From: UBA8516 sp035455245
GTDB taxonomy: Archaea > Thermoproteota > Nitrososphaeria > Nitrososphaerales > Nitrosopumilaceae
Length of the DNA: 64,000 nucleotides
NCBI GenBank assembly: GCA_035455245.1
Contig: DATIFN010000010.1
Location: forward strand, 62,001-126,000
Direction: 5' to 3'
Under the pieces are notes generated by a model, which worked only from the letters and a program-made list of their open reading frames with translations, was not told where the DNA came from and did not search any database. The translations under genes were made by a program, and so were the position numbers. Positions 1 through 9,767 of this stretch are shown piece after piece (positions within the stretch are counted from its first letter, which is position 1; the number at the start of each line of letters is the position of its first letter).

Positions 1-59
1 ACTTTGTCTCGAAGGTCTTTTGGGATAGTATTCCACCATTGTTCGTAGGTTCTACCCAT
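1..59 (-). CDS. N-terminal fragment of an unidentified protein (cut by window edge)
   Basis: An open frame starts at an ATG at position 59 and runs leftward off the window. It encodes MGRTYEQWWNTIPKDLRDK. A TATA-like element (TTAATTA, about 83-89 on the minus strand) lies about 26 nt before this ATG, fitting a leaderless transcript divergent from the RNase gene at 173. A second in-frame-to-edge start at position 70 in another frame gives a less protein-like peptide. I do not recognise the family from 19 residues. Confidence 0.4.
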   Translation of the reverse strand, partial: MGRTYEQWWNTIPKDLRDK

Positions 60-140
60 GGACAGATCATTTTAGTTGATCTAATTAAGTCTTTTGTAAA
101 TTCTCAAAATAATAGGTTGTTGTATAAAAAAACGCTAAAC

Positions 141-150
141 GTTTAAAGGT
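141..150 (+). promoter_or_regulatory. TATA-like element of the beta-CASP RNase gene
   Basis: The sequence GTTTAAAGGT lies about 27 nt before the TTG start at 173. This spacing fits an archaeal TATA box with transcription starting at the start codon (leaderless). Assigned by position and composition only. Confidence 0.45.
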
Positions 151-172
151 ACTTTGAAAAGACTTTGAATTC

Positions 173-1429
173 TTGCAGGTTAAAGTTCTTGGAGCGGCTC
201 AAGAGGTAGGTCGTTCGGCATTTCAAGTTAATTGTGATGGAGCAAATTTTCTTTTGGATTACGGTGTCCTATTAGGAAAAGAACCACAATATCCAATGCA
301 TGTAAAACCGAGAGACATTAATGCAGTGGTGATCACTCATGCCCATCTTGACCATTCTGGTTATGTACCATCACTTTTTGTGAATGGAAAAAACGAAGTT
401 TATGCGACACCGCCGACATTAGAACTTTCTAAATTATTAATTGAGGACATGATTAGACTACAGAAGAATTTTTTTCCTTTTGAACTGCCAGAGGTCATAA
501 ACATGATAAAACATTCCAAAGAAATATCATATAAAGAGAAAATTAGGAAGGGAAATGCATCTTTTGAACTGCGTGAATCAGGGCACGTGGTTGGGGGTGG
601 AGGAGTAATTGTAGAGTCTGAAAATAAAAGACTCTATTATACCGGAGATATCAATCCAAGAGGTTCAAGGATGGTGCGTGAAGCAGATTTTGATTTTGAT
701 GAAACCGATTTGTTAATAATGGAAAGTACCTATTCACAGACTGAACAGACGCCACGAAATGAAACTGAGGAAGCATTCATGGAATTTGCATACGATGTAA
801 TAGATAGAAAGGGGACTCTGTTTGTTCCAGCTTTTTCAGTAGAAAGATCACAGGAAATTGCTTGTGTGTTAAAAAATGCAAAATTCAAACACAAAGTCAT
901 AATGGATGGAATGGCAGTAAAGGTAAATGAAATAATGCTTCGGTATCCAGAATATCTACGCGATCCAAAAATTTTTGCTGATGCAATTCATCAAGCTTTG
1001 TGGATTAAAGGAGAAAGAGAAAGAAAGGATGCGTTGAAAGAACCGTGTGTAGTGATATCTCCAGCTGGAATGCTTGTTGGCGGTTCAGCAGTATACTACT
1101 TACAACAGCTCGCACTTGATAAGAGAAACGGTATTGCACTGGTTTCCTATCAAGGAGAGGGAACACCTGGTAGAAAATTACTTGAGACTGGTAAAGTAAA
1201 CGTTCGTGGAAGGGATGTTAAAACAGAAGCAGATGTAAAACAATTTGAGTTTTCTGGTCATGCCGATAGAAAAGATCTTTTCGAGGTTGTCAGGAAAATA
1301 AAAGGAAATCCAAAGATTTTGACTGTTCATGGAGACAGAGATTCTTGTACAAAGTTTTCAATGGAGATACACGAGAAATTTGGATTTGAGGCATATGCTC
1401 CAAAGGCTGGAGAAGTAATTTCTGTTTAA
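173..1429 (+). CDS. beta-CASP metallo-beta-lactamase RNase, aCPSF2-like
   Basis: The 418-residue protein has the metallo-beta-lactamase motif HAHLDH (residues 56-61), which binds two zinc ions, and a later beta-CASP region ending in a conserved SGHADR segment and a TVHGD motif. There is no N-terminal KH domain, so it belongs with the shorter archaeal aCPSF2-type enzymes and not the KH-bearing aCPSF1. Family members cleave RNA endonucleolytically or degrade it 5' to 3' in mRNA turnover or 3'-end formation. The start is a TTG preceded by a well-placed TATA element. The stop is one base from the start of the following glycosylase, so the two are probably co-transcribed. Confidence 0.85.
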   Translation: MQVKVLGAAQEVGRSAFQVNCDGANFLLDYGVLLGKEPQYPMHVKPRDINAVVITHAHLDHSGYVPSLFVNGKNEVYATPPTLELSKLLIEDMIRLQKNFFPFELPEVINMIKHSKEISYKEKIRKGNASFELRESGHVVGGGGVIVESENKRLYYTGDINPRGSRMVREADFDFDETDLLIMESTYSQTEQTPRNETEEAFMEFAYDVIDRKGTLFVPAFSVERSQEIACVLKNAKFKHKVIMDGMAVKVNEIMLRYPEYLRDPKIFADAIHQALWIKGERERKDALKEPCVVISPAGMLVGGSAVYYLQQLALDKRNGIALVSYQGEGTPGRKLLETGKVNVRGRDVKTEADVKQFEFSGHADRKDLFEVVRKIKGNPKILTVHGDRDSCTKFSMEIHEKFGFEAYAPKAGEVISV

Positions 1430-1430
1430 G

Positions 1431-2279
1431 ATGCAAGAAATACAGAAAATAGATCTTGATACAACCATTAATAGTGGTCAAGTGTTTCTTTGGGATAAAA
1501 TCGGGGATGCATGGTATGGCGTTAATGGTTCTGAAATTATAAAGATCGTACAAGACCCATTTAGGATCATCTCTTCAGAAAACAAGATTTCCAATTTTTT
1601 TAGACAAGACGACAACATGAAAATAATTTTACAGAGTATTAGAAAAGACACATTCGTAAGAAATGCCATCTTACGTTTTCCTGGGTTACGACTTTTACGA
1701 CAAGATCCCTTTCAGTGCTATATTTCGTTTATTTGCTCCTCAAATGCATCAATTCCAAACATAAAACAAATGTTAAAAAAAATTTCCAAGAAATTTGGCA
1801 AGAAGATAAATTTTGATGGTCATGAATTTCACACTTTCCCAATACCTGAAAAACTTGCGAATTCCAATATCACAGAACTTTTATCTTGTGGTTTAGGTTT
1901 TAGAGCAAAGTATGTAAAAAAAGCATCACAAGAAATTCTCTCAGGAAGAATAGATTTTAAATATTTAACAAAAACAGACTACAAAACTTCAAAGGCCATT
2001 CTCCTGGAGGTATACGGTATAGGCAATAAGATTGCTGATTGTATACTCTTGTTCTCACTTGAAAAAATTGAGGCTTTTCCAATAGATAGATGGACACTTC
2101 GAATTTTACGAAAGTATTATTCTGATGTATTTGATGAATCGATTGTTGGAACAATTACCAAAAAAAAATATGAGGAAATCCATGAAAGAATAGTTGGGTA
2201 TTTTGGTCCTTTTGCTGGTTATTCACAACAATTTCTTTTCAAAATGGAAAGAGATCTAAATAACAAGAAATGGTTGTAA
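1431..2279 (+). CDS. ogg: 8-oxoguanine DNA glycosylase / AP lyase, OGG1 type
   Basis: This 282-residue protein excises oxidised guanine from DNA and nicks the abasic site. The N-terminal INSGQVFLW segment matches the OGG1 N-domain. The helix-hairpin-helix VYGIGNKIADCILLFSL carries the catalytic lysine K200, and the downstream PIDRW holds the catalytic aspartate D219, in the order and spacing typical of OGG1. The length is near the family norm. It begins with ATG directly after the RNase stop, so translation is probably coupled. The linkage of a base-excision enzyme to an RNase is positional only. Confidence 0.88.
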   Translation: MQEIQKIDLDTTINSGQVFLWDKIGDAWYGVNGSEIIKIVQDPFRIISSENKISNFFRQDDNMKIILQSIRKDTFVRNAILRFPGLRLLRQDPFQCYISFICSSNASIPNIKQMLKKISKKFGKKINFDGHEFHTFPIPEKLANSNITELLSCGLGFRAKYVKKASQEILSGRIDFKYLTKTDYKTSKAILLEVYGIGNKIADCILLFSLEKIEAFPIDRWTLRILRKYYSDVFDESIVGTITKKKYEEIHERIVGYFGPFAGYSQQFLFKMERDLNNKKWL

Positions 2280-2314
2280 AAACCTCTTAATATGGTAGTC
2301 CAAGCCAACTTCTT

Positions 2315-2389
2315 GGGCCTGTAGCTCAGCATGGATAGAGTGCTGGACTTCTAATCCAGTGGTCAAGGGATCGAAGCCCTTCGGGCCCG
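2315..2389 (+). tRNA. tRNA-Arg (anticodon TCT)
   Basis: A 75-nt cloverleaf without intron. The acceptor strands GGGCCTG and CGGGCCC pair with one G-U. The anticodon stem CTGGA/TCCAG encloses loop CTTCTAA, giving anticodon TCT (Arg AGA). The T-arm is AAGGG/CCCTT with loop ATCGAAG, and the discriminator is G. CCA is not encoded. A run of six T begins directly after the discriminator and probably terminates transcription. Confidence 0.95.
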
Positions 2390-2436
2390 TTTTTTGTTCA
2401 TAATTTATTTATCATTATGATTAGGAGAAATAGATT

Positions 2437-2787
2437 ATGAAGGAGGTTGAATTAAAACTGGAGAATTTGAACATTATTCCACATAGCGAAATAAAAGGAA
2501 GGGTTGATGTGAGATATCAAGGAAGATATGATGGAATTGTGATTAATACTCAAATCTTAAACTCCAACCAACTAATAATATACAAATCATATAATGGGAA
2601 ACCAATTTCACAAAATCTATCAAGATTATTTATAAGCAAAGATAACATGCCTGAAAATAAGGCAGAGTTTACTGCCATAATAGAATTCAAACCTTCTGAA
2701 CCTCTAGATGTTAAGTTCCGGATATCCATTATTCAAGAACACAAGGAAATCGAGAGTGACATAATTTTTGCAAAACTCTTGGTCTAG
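2437..2787 (+). CDS. conserved hypothetical protein, predicted beta-rich
   Basis: This 116-residue soluble protein has no signal peptide or membrane segment. Alternating hydrophobic and polar residues suggest a beta-sandwich, somewhat like arrestin or Ig-like folds, but I see no catalytic motif. The ATG at 2437 is preceded by a purine-rich Shine-Dalgarno-like TAGGAG about 10 nt upstream, unlike the many leaderless genes here. It follows tRNA-Arg and its stop overlaps the cupredoxin stop on the other strand by 4 nt. Function unknown. Confidence 0.6.
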   Translation: MKEVELKLENLNIIPHSEIKGRVDVRYQGRYDGIVINTQILNSNQLIIYKSYNGKPISQNLSRLFISKDNMPENKAEFTAIIEFKPSEPLDVKFRISIIQEHKEIESDIIFAKLLV

Positions 2788-3251
2788 AATCTTTTTTCAG
2801 TGATTATTATTTTACCTTTCATCCATGGATGTGGTTCGCAATGATAAGAAATTTCTGCTGGTTGAGTAAACAAAAACTCGTACTTTGTACCAGGCATCAC
2901 TACCCCAGATGAACCAAAATCACCAGAAAATTTGTCTTTAAAAGGAGTGTCTGGGGTTACCGTATGAGGAGTTTGATCTGTGTTTTCCCATTCAACTTTG
3001 TTATTAAATGAAAGTTGAATATCTGCAACCAATTTTGGCATAAAATTATCCTGTTGTTGCGGATTAGCTGCTCCAGGAATCATTTTTATTTCTGTTACTT
3101 CTGGTGGATTTAGAACCTCTTCAGCAATTTTTGGTTTAGCAGTAAGTTCTGGGATATAATATAGTTGATAATATGAAATACCAGCAGCCATCCCAACTAT
3201 CATTGCAATAATGGCTACACCGTAAGCATGACTAGATGTTGGCTTGCTCAA
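2784..3251 (-). CDS. membrane-anchored cupredoxin (plastocyanin-like blue copper protein)
   Basis: A 155-residue protein with one N-terminal membrane anchor (about residues 10-32) and an extracytoplasmic cupredoxin domain. Type 1 copper ligands are visible: H96 in TPHTV, then C138, H141 and M144 in the CEPHPWM segment. Blue copper proteins of this kind carry electrons in ammonia-oxidising archaea in place of cytochrome c. It lies 63 nt downstream of the cytochrome b gene on the same strand, so it is probably the third gene of the complex III operon and an electron carrier or subunit for it. I infer the partner from the location. Confidence 0.88.
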   Translation of the reverse strand: MSKPTSSHAYGVAIIAMIVGMAAGISYYQLYYIPELTAKPKIAEEVLNPPEVTEIKMIPGAANPQQQDNFMPKLVADIQLSFNNKVEWENTDQTPHTVTPDTPFKDKFSGDFGSSGVVMPGTKYEFLFTQPAEISYHCEPHPWMKGKIIITEKRF

Positions 3252-3314
3252 CTATCGTTTACCTTCTTGCTAGTCTTATAAAGCTATTCGAGTGAAAAAG
3301 TTGAAGATGTAAAA

Positions 3315-4880
3315 TCACAGTTTTTTTACTTTATCTTCGGACCATATTTCATTAACAGTAGTTGCGGACACCGATTTTATTTCTGGTACAACTCGTTTCG
3401 TTTCATCTTGTGTAACAGATGGTGACTTACTCTTTTCTTGAACCTTTTCTGGGTTGCTACCTGGTGTAACACCAATTGGTTTTGGAATTTCCTTATCAAT
3501 TGCAGGAGGCGGAGTGGGGATTTTCTTTGCCTCGTTCATCCCATATCTGTAAATATGGAACGTTCCAGCAAAAACAAGAAGCACTACTCCAGTTAGGAAA
3601 AGACTAAAGTTCTTCATGCCTGAAAGAGCAGCATTGTATGCTGCAATGTTAAGATAGATTTGAAATCCTAAAAGTGCAATGATTAACCAATTTATCCACT
3701 TTGAAGACAAATGAATTTGTGCTACTTTTTGTGGTCCTTTAGAGGCAGCAAGTTTTGCTTTCCTTTCTGCTTCTTTTGACATCTTTATCATCATGTATGA
3801 AAATCCAAATCCGAGTGGTACAAGCAAGATCATTATTGTATAGAAAAATATTGGATCTATGACCAGTCGTTGCACAAGTGGTAGTGTAGTGTCTGGTGAA
3901 ATGTAGAATCCCCAGTAGGTGGTTACTATGATTTGTGCAATTCCTGTAATTCCAAATGCAGTAATAAGTGGTCTGTCTTTCCAAGAAAATTTCTTGTATC
4001 TATCAATGAAGGGTATTATGAGTAGTGATAGAATAAACAAACCTGGCCAAGCTACACCCGTAACAAACTTGTCATATTGTGTTCTAAGAAATGCATACAA
4101 TCCAGTGAGATACCATTCAGGAACAGTAATGCCTGGTGGTACTGTCGGTTGAAACTTAAAACCGAGATCAACCGGGAAGACTCCACCAGTAATGAGGATA
4201 GCTCCTGAAATTGCCATCACCATTGGGACATCAAACACTAGGAATCGGGGAAGATGGACTGCCATTAAGCCCAGCATTACTATAGGAAGTACGAAGACGT
4301 GTTGAGCATAAAATCTTAAAACGAAATCATGAAAACCATTACCAAACATTGCCTCTCTTATTGTAGACCCTACAATTGGGATTGAGTTTGTAAGTGATGC
4401 CGCGATACTAATTGCAAGTTCAGCACGTTCACTAAAAATAATGTCATATCCAGTAAATGCTTCAAGAATAGTTACAGTTCCAAGTATGACTCCTGTAACC
4501 CATAAAATTTCATTTCGGATTTTGTATCGTCCACTGAAATATTGATAATACATATGCAAAATTGCGAGAAGAACCATTGCGTTTGATGCATGATAATGTA
4601 TGTTTCTAATATGGAAGCCAAATGGGACATCGTTGTTTATTTTTTCTACACTATCCCATGCCCTATTCAATATTGGTTCATAGTAAAACATCAAAAGCGC
4701 ACCACTTATTCCTAAAATAATAAAAACAACAAATGTCAGCATCCCAAGGAACCCAAATGGACTTACAAATCTTGCTGGAAATGAAAACTTTGTACCAATG
4801 AATATAGTTCTGTCTATCCCATCCCATGCCCAATAAAAAAAGTCTACAAGACCGTTTCTACGACTTAATGAAACGACCAT
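3315..4880 (-). CDS. cytochrome b/b6-like subunit of respiratory complex III
   Basis: A 521-residue multi-pass protein carrying two b hemes. Heme ligand pairs are H95/H109 and H194/H209. The second pair is 15 residues apart, as in cytochrome b6, and not 14 as in mitochondrial cytochrome b. The quinol-oxidation motif PEWY is at about 254-257. The N-terminal b6-like part and C-terminal subunit-IV-like part are fused, with a polar Pro/Lys-rich tail after the last helix. Its start overlaps the Rieske gene by 23 nt, indicating translational coupling. It should transfer electrons from quinol through Rieske to a copper carrier. Confidence 0.92.
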   Translation of the reverse strand: MVVSLSRRNGLVDFFYWAWDGIDRTIFIGTKFSFPARFVSPFGFLGMLTFVVFIILGISGALLMFYYEPILNRAWDSVEKINNDVPFGFHIRNIHYHASNAMVLLAILHMYYQYFSGRYKIRNEILWVTGVILGTVTILEAFTGYDIIFSERAELAISIAASLTNSIPIVGSTIREAMFGNGFHDFVLRFYAQHVFVLPIVMLGLMAVHLPRFLVFDVPMVMAISGAILITGGVFPVDLGFKFQPTVPPGITVPEWYLTGLYAFLRTQYDKFVTGVAWPGLFILSLLIIPFIDRYKKFSWKDRPLITAFGITGIAQIIVTTYWGFYISPDTTLPLVQRLVIDPIFFYTIMILLVPLGFGFSYMMIKMSKEAERKAKLAASKGPQKVAQIHLSSKWINWLIIALLGFQIYLNIAAYNAALSGMKNFSLFLTGVVLLVFAGTFHIYRYGMNEAKKIPTPPPAIDKEIPKPIGVTPGSNPEKVQEKSKSPSVTQDETKRVVPEIKSVSATTVNEIWSEDKVKKL

Positions 4881-5469
4881 ATCCTACAACCCCATTTTCA
4901 TTAACATTCCATTTTGCTGGAGAAATCCATAAAAAGCCATCGGCGTCTGCTTCAAGTGTCAACCTAGCAAGAGTATTTGATGGGGGAGCTTGAAGCGAAG
5001 CAGGCCCTCTAAATGCAGTACCTGTTACAGGATTATACATACTTCCATGACACGGACATTCGCCTCTCTTTCTTCCTTCCTCTGGCCAATATTTCCACAA
5101 ACACCATAGATGAAGGCATACCATACTATAAGCACGAAATGCGGTAACATCATTGGAATCACCTCCCAGTTCTGATGGGAGTCTGATGAATTGCCATTTT
5201 CTAAAGGCTTCTTCGTCAATTACTGTGTCTCCTGTTTTTGGATATGTAATTACTTCTGCATGATTTACGGGAAAAGTGTTAACATTGGCTTGAGAGTCAT
5301 CTGGCCGGATTACTTTTGCTTTTTCCAATGAGGTAGTATCTGGATTTGGCATGAAATTTCCCCAAGGAACATAGGGGGCAAATGCAAGTCCTGTTCCTGC
5401 AGCACCTAAAAGCTTTAGAAAATCTCGTCTGGACAGTGTACTCTTGGCACTAGAATCCTGTTCAGCCAT
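4858..5469 (-). CDS. Rieske [2Fe-2S] protein of complex III
   Basis: A 203-residue protein. A twin-arginine signal (SRRDFLK, residues 13-19) precedes a hydrophobic stretch that exports and anchors it. The cluster motifs are C118-x-H120 with C123, and C138-P-C140-H141-G-S. C118, H120, C138 and H141 should bind the 2Fe-2S cluster, with C123-C140 as the family disulfide. The spacer between the motifs contains a short charged insert (EEGRKRGE). It is the first gene of the Rieske-cytochrome b-cupredoxin operon. A TATA element lies about 27 nt before its ATG. Confidence 0.94.
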   Translation of the reverse strand: MAEQDSSAKSTLSRRDFLKLLGAAGTGLAFAPYVPWGNFMPNPDTTSLEKAKVIRPDDSQANVNTFPVNHAEVITYPKTGDTVIDEEAFRKWQFIRLPSELGGDSNDVTAFRAYSMVCLHLWCLWKYWPEEGRKRGECPCHGSMYNPVTGTAFRGPASLQAPPSNTLARLTLEADADGFLWISPAKWNVNENGVVGYGRFIKS

Positions 5470-5492
5470 GCAAGCTTTCGTTTTTGAAAAAT

Positions 5493-5502
5493 TGCATATA
5501 AA
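5493..5502 (-). promoter_or_regulatory. TATA element of the complex III operon
   Basis: On the minus strand this reads GTTTATATGC, centred about 28 nt before the Rieske ATG at 5469. The spacing fits a leaderless transcript for the three-gene operon. It falls in the 40-nt gap after the subtilase stop. Confidence 0.5.
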
Positions 5503-5509
5503 CCTTGTT

Positions 5510-8500
5510 CTAGGTTTTCTTAGAAATTTTGATTTTCATGGATAATATTATCGTGACTGACGCAATTAATATTCCAATGATTATTCCTTGTAGTAAGACA
5601 AAGTTTTGATCCAATACTCCTTTTGGGTTTTCAAAGAATGGTCTATTATCAATGTTCACTGTGATCTTTTTTGATATTTCATTTCCAGCCAAGTCTTTTG
5701 CAAAAATCTGAATATCATACTCTCCATTTTCCAGTGACCTCGTGTCAAACTGAATAAATTTCTTGTCAGATATGGTACCGTTGGGTAGCAATATGCTAAT
5801 TCCTCCTTGTTCTGGAAGATTCTGTTCAGATACATCGATATCAATTGGAATAATATTTGATACAAATGAACCATTTGTTGGAGATTTGATGAGAATCTCT
5901 GGAGGGATGTTGTCAACTTTAAATTCAACATTTTTCTCTGCGCGATGACCAACTGTGTCAGTAACAATTACTTTTAGAGTATGAGTGCCATCGGTGAGAA
6001 GATTATGTGGAATAGAAGATTTTGCATCGAGTTCAAATCCATTTCCATCAAGAGAATATTTTATAGTATCAATATTTTCTTCTTTTATTTCTGGTTGAAC
6101 TTTATACGTACTATTGATAAATTCAGGGACTACAAACAATATCTGTGGGTCTTTTTCGTCTGGTAAGATTGTAGAAAATTTAGCAGTAACTGTCATGGGT
6201 TCTGAAATAGATTGTCCTCCAAATAAAGTAGAATGCATCAAAACAGAATACGTTCCTGTTTGGTTTATTGGAGCGTATAGTACTGTAGATGTATCGTCCT
6301 TGTTTTTTATTGGAAAGAACCCACCACCTTCACTGAAGGCACTTGTACCAAGCCAATCTCCAGTAGGCCAGCCCTGAAACTGGCCGAGTACGCCTGGAGG
6401 AACATTTGTTTGTACAATTCTTCCTGCAGGATCAATTACAAATACAGAAAGATTCGTGTTTTTGTTTTCCCATGAAATATTTAACGCCACAGAGTTTATT
6501 GTCCTGTCTTTAACATCAAAGTAATACTGCCTCCAATCTCCTGCATTATACCTGTTTGTCATATCAAAAGCACCACTAATGTATCCATTACCATACAATG
6601 CATCCCCTTTCTTTGAACCTTCTATCACAGTAGGCAGATCTTTTCCTGTAACACTCTTTGTAACGGCATAAGAAACGGGCACATTTACTTCATGTAAAAT
6701 GCCTTGAAATGCGATAAATCCTTGATAAACGCCTGGCTGAGAGTCTTGTGGAATAATAATGGTTGCAATAAGATCTGATGACTTATTTGGTTGGACTTCA
6801 AAGTGATCATAATTTACCCAAACAGATTCCCAGTTTTCCTTTTTGTAAAAGCTAGCTGTAATAGTATAATCCATTGCAGTAGAATTTTTCTTGGTATCAC
6901 CAATCCAGTAAGAGTATTTGGTTGGTATCGGATATACACCAACTAACGGAACATTTTTGAATTTTGAAATTGGATCTGTAACTCTTAACTCTTGAACTGT
7001 TCCCCATGAGCCACCACGGTTTATGAGGGAAAGTTCATTGGATGTTACTTGGGTATCGTTATTTTTATCAGCCCAGTCATAAAGATACACTGAGGAAATC
7101 TTCATATCATTCGCATAAATTTTTTCAGTTTTATTCATAAAATTATCGAACGGAAAATTCACATTTATTATCATTAATGATGAATCACTTGGGATTGACG
7201 TCTTTTTTTCAAAGAATGTGCTCGCATCTTCTTCCTTGATTATATTTTCAAGAGGGATAAAATTGGGTCTAAATATTCCTGATTTGTTTATCAAGGGATC
7301 TTGAAGTCTGACTTCAGTGGTACCATTGTATTGGTATTGTTTGACGAGTTTTAGAATTTGCGGTTTTACTATAATATCAACGGTTTTATTTGTTGGATTC
7401 TCGATTGAGAAAGTTGCAAAGGTTCTTTCACCTGGACTAAGTCTCCCACCAAACCAAGGAGTCATAGGCATTGAGGCATTGCTTAAATGAAAATTTTCAA
7501 TTCCAAAAGAAGATGAATTTATTGCGTTCATGGGAACGTCAAGAATTTTTTTTATGTTAGCATATGAAGCGTTATTGTATACGATAAAGGTATCACTTTT
7601 TCCCATTACAAAGTTTACTGCATTTTCTACATTAACAATTCCTGATCCTTGTGTGAAAGGGTCATTTTCCAAATCAGTGGCAGTTGACATTAAAATATTT
7701 TTGAGTTTGAATGGATCATATTCTTTGTTTTGTTGTTTCATGCTTTCCATGACTATCGCAGCAGAGCCAGAAACAAGAGGGCCAGCCATGCTTGTTCCTC
7801 CAAACAGAGTAAACGGATCGGTTGCATTTTTAACTATTTTTGTAACACCTGTAGGTGTATAGCTGTAAGCACCTATACTCATCAGATCGGGTTTTGGATC
7901 TCCTATTATTCCAGGACCCTTACTTGAAAAATCGGCTATTTCATTTGATGATGCAGTAGTATTTCCAAATCTTGGCTGATTCTTAAACTGGCCATACCCG
8001 ACATAGACATTGTTAGTTGTCGCTCCTACACTCAGACCATATGGAGCTGCATTTGGTAACCCCAACGTTCCATATCCATGGCCTGCATTTCCAGCACTAC
8101 TAACGATGAGTACTCCCGGGTAATTATTATCAATAGAACCTGGAACGGTAAGAGTGCTAAGAATAAGTGACAAAATATCTAGGCCTGGTACTGATTGTAA
8201 AGTAGGAAAGTTAGAAACTCCCCAACTGTTTGATATTATATCTACCCTGGGCTTTCCTTCAAATATCCAATTATTATTTTCTTGATGAAAACCTGAAGCC
8301 CATAGCCAAGCATACACTGCATCACCAAACCACAACGCCTTTATTGGAACAATTTTTGCACCGGGTGCAACACCCTTTAGTGAATATTTTGTAGAATTAT
8401 TATAAATATCGTATTTTTGGATTCCTTTCGATGTTATAGATGCAGCGCTTGATGTGCCATGACCTAGAAAGTCATACATTACACCAAAGTAATTTCCTTT

Positions 8501-9751
8501 TGGATCAATAGGAGACAACAACGTACCATTTGTGGCACGGATTGTGGGTTCAATAGAAGATGGTTTGTTAATTACGCCATAAATATCGAGTACTTGGGCA
8601 CCCAAAGTCCCTGTGCTATAATCAAATTTTCCATCCTTGTCAGAGTCATATAAGAAAAATTCTTTTCCATTTCCTAAAGTAATTGGACTTTCATCAGTAA
8701 AATCAAAATCGTATTTTGGAGGTTTGTTATCCTTTAGGTCAAAACGTGTGAAATCAATCCAGGATGTAGACATGTCGGCTATTACAGTATCATATAGACC
8801 TGCAACCTTAGAATCCAAAACCATGACTGGTACGAGTTGTAATCGTGGAAATTGACCTTGTAATGTTCCTTGATAAATTACCCCCAGATGATATATTCCA
8901 CTTTTTGAGATTAGATAATCTCTGCTGTTTTTGCCAATTTTCATATCATTTGAAATTGTTCCATTGAGTACAGGTGCTCCGCTATTAGGAAAAAGAGAGT
9001 TAAATACAAATACCGAAGTACCGTTACCATTTTTTGCAAGGTTTAGAAAAACCCCATTAGGATTTACATAAACTGATGAGGTGATATTTTTTGGAATTGG
9101 TTTTGTGTAATTTGTGAGTACTCCTTTTGTATCTATGTCTGCAATAAAGGTTGCATTTGTCAAGACCAGACCTTGACCGTCTGCGTCAATCATTATAGGG
9201 TGATTATTTCGATCCCGTGCAAGTGAATCTTGAACATCCGGATTTGAAAAATCAGTGCCAGTATCTACTATTCCTATCGTAATTCCTTTGCCATCATAAC
9301 CATAGGTTTTAAAAACCTCGTCAGATCCTGTTATAGAACCAATTCTTGATGCTTCTGAAATAGTTTTGTTTTCTGAATTAGGAATTGAATCAAACTCCAA
9401 ACGAAAATCTTCGATTATTTGATATCCTTTTGATTGCAAGTTAGAGATATCGTTTTGATAGAAAGTTCCAACTGAGAAAAATCCTTTTTCAGAACTTATT
9501 CCATATATCAGATTATCTGCATACGGTTTTACATCAGAAATAGAACCCGATCCAAAAATAACATATCTTTTGATTTGATTTTCTTTAACTAAAGGTGATA
9601 TTTTGATAATATCTGAATTTTCAAGAGGGAGTTGGGGCGTTGTTTGTACTAGATCTACGTTATAGAATCCATAAGAGGTCTTGACAAAGGTGGATACTAG
9701 CAACATGAGGATAAAAAAAAATGCCAATTTTGGCATGGTAGAAAAGTCCAT
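5510..9751 (-). CDS. giant membrane-anchored subtilisin-like serine protease (S8)
   Basis: The 1413-residue protein starts with a signal peptide and ends with a single membrane helix plus a short basic tail. Counting from the ATG at 9751, the catalytic triad is about D163 (VDTGTDFS), H431 (GHGTSS) and S654 (GTSMAG), with oxyanion Asn in SSAGNAGHG. About 270 residues separate Asp and His, far more than in subtilisin, so a large domain is inserted there. After the protease come several Ig-like/beta-sandwich repeats reaching the anchor. It probably works outside the cell on surface proteins or peptides. A TTG at 9784 is in frame but overlaps the upstream stop, so I prefer ATG 9751. Confidence 0.88.
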   Translation of the reverse strand: MDFSTMPKLAFFFILMLLVSTFVKTSYGFYNVDLVQTTPQLPLENSDIIKISPLVKENQIKRYVIFGSGSISDVKPYADNLIYGISSEKGFFSVGTFYQNDISNLQSKGYQIIEDFRLEFDSIPNSENKTISEASRIGSITGSDEVFKTYGYDGKGITIGIVDTGTDFSNPDVQDSLARDRNNHPIMIDADGQGLVLTNATFIADIDTKGVLTNYTKPIPKNITSSVYVNPNGVFLNLAKNGNGTSVFVFNSLFPNSGAPVLNGTISNDMKIGKNSRDYLISKSGIYHLGVIYQGTLQGQFPRLQLVPVMVLDSKVAGLYDTVIADMSTSWIDFTRFDLKDNKPPKYDFDFTDESPITLGNGKEFFLYDSDKDGKFDYSTGTLGAQVLDIYGVINKPSSIEPTIRATNGTLLSPIDPKGNYFGVMYDFLGHGTSSAASITSKGIQKYDIYNNSTKYSLKGVAPGAKIVPIKALWFGDAVYAWLWASGFHQENNNWIFEGKPRVDIISNSWGVSNFPTLQSVPGLDILSLILSTLTVPGSIDNNYPGVLIVSSAGNAGHGYGTLGLPNAAPYGLSVGATTNNVYVGYGQFKNQPRFGNTTASSNEIADFSSKGPGIIGDPKPDLMSIGAYSYTPTGVTKIVKNATDPFTLFGGTSMAGPLVSGSAAIVMESMKQQNKEYDPFKLKNILMSTATDLENDPFTQGSGIVNVENAVNFVMGKSDTFIVYNNASYANIKKILDVPMNAINSSSFGIENFHLSNASMPMTPWFGGRLSPGERTFATFSIENPTNKTVDIIVKPQILKLVKQYQYNGTTEVRLQDPLINKSGIFRPNFIPLENIIKEEDASTFFEKKTSIPSDSSLMIINVNFPFDNFMNKTEKIYANDMKISSVYLYDWADKNNDTQVTSNELSLINRGGSWGTVQELRVTDPISKFKNVPLVGVYPIPTKYSYWIGDTKKNSTAMDYTITASFYKKENWESVWVNYDHFEVQPNKSSDLIATIIIPQDSQPGVYQGFIAFQGILHEVNVPVSYAVTKSVTGKDLPTVIEGSKKGDALYGNGYISGAFDMTNRYNAGDWRQYYFDVKDRTINSVALNISWENKNTNLSVFVIDPAGRIVQTNVPPGVLGQFQGWPTGDWLGTSAFSEGGGFFPIKNKDDTSTVLYAPINQTGTYSVLMHSTLFGGQSISEPMTVTAKFSTILPDEKDPQILFVVPEFINSTYKVQPEIKEENIDTIKYSLDGNGFELDAKSSIPHNLLTDGTHTLKVIVTDTVGHRAEKNVEFKVDNIPPEILIKSPTNGSFVSNIIPIDIDVSEQNLPEQGGISILLPNGTISDKKFIQFDTRSLENGEYDIQIFAKDLAGNEISKKITVNIDNRPFFENPKGVLDQNFVLLQGIIIGILIASVTIILSMKIKISKKT

Positions 9752-9767
9752 ATTTTGCCTATTATAG

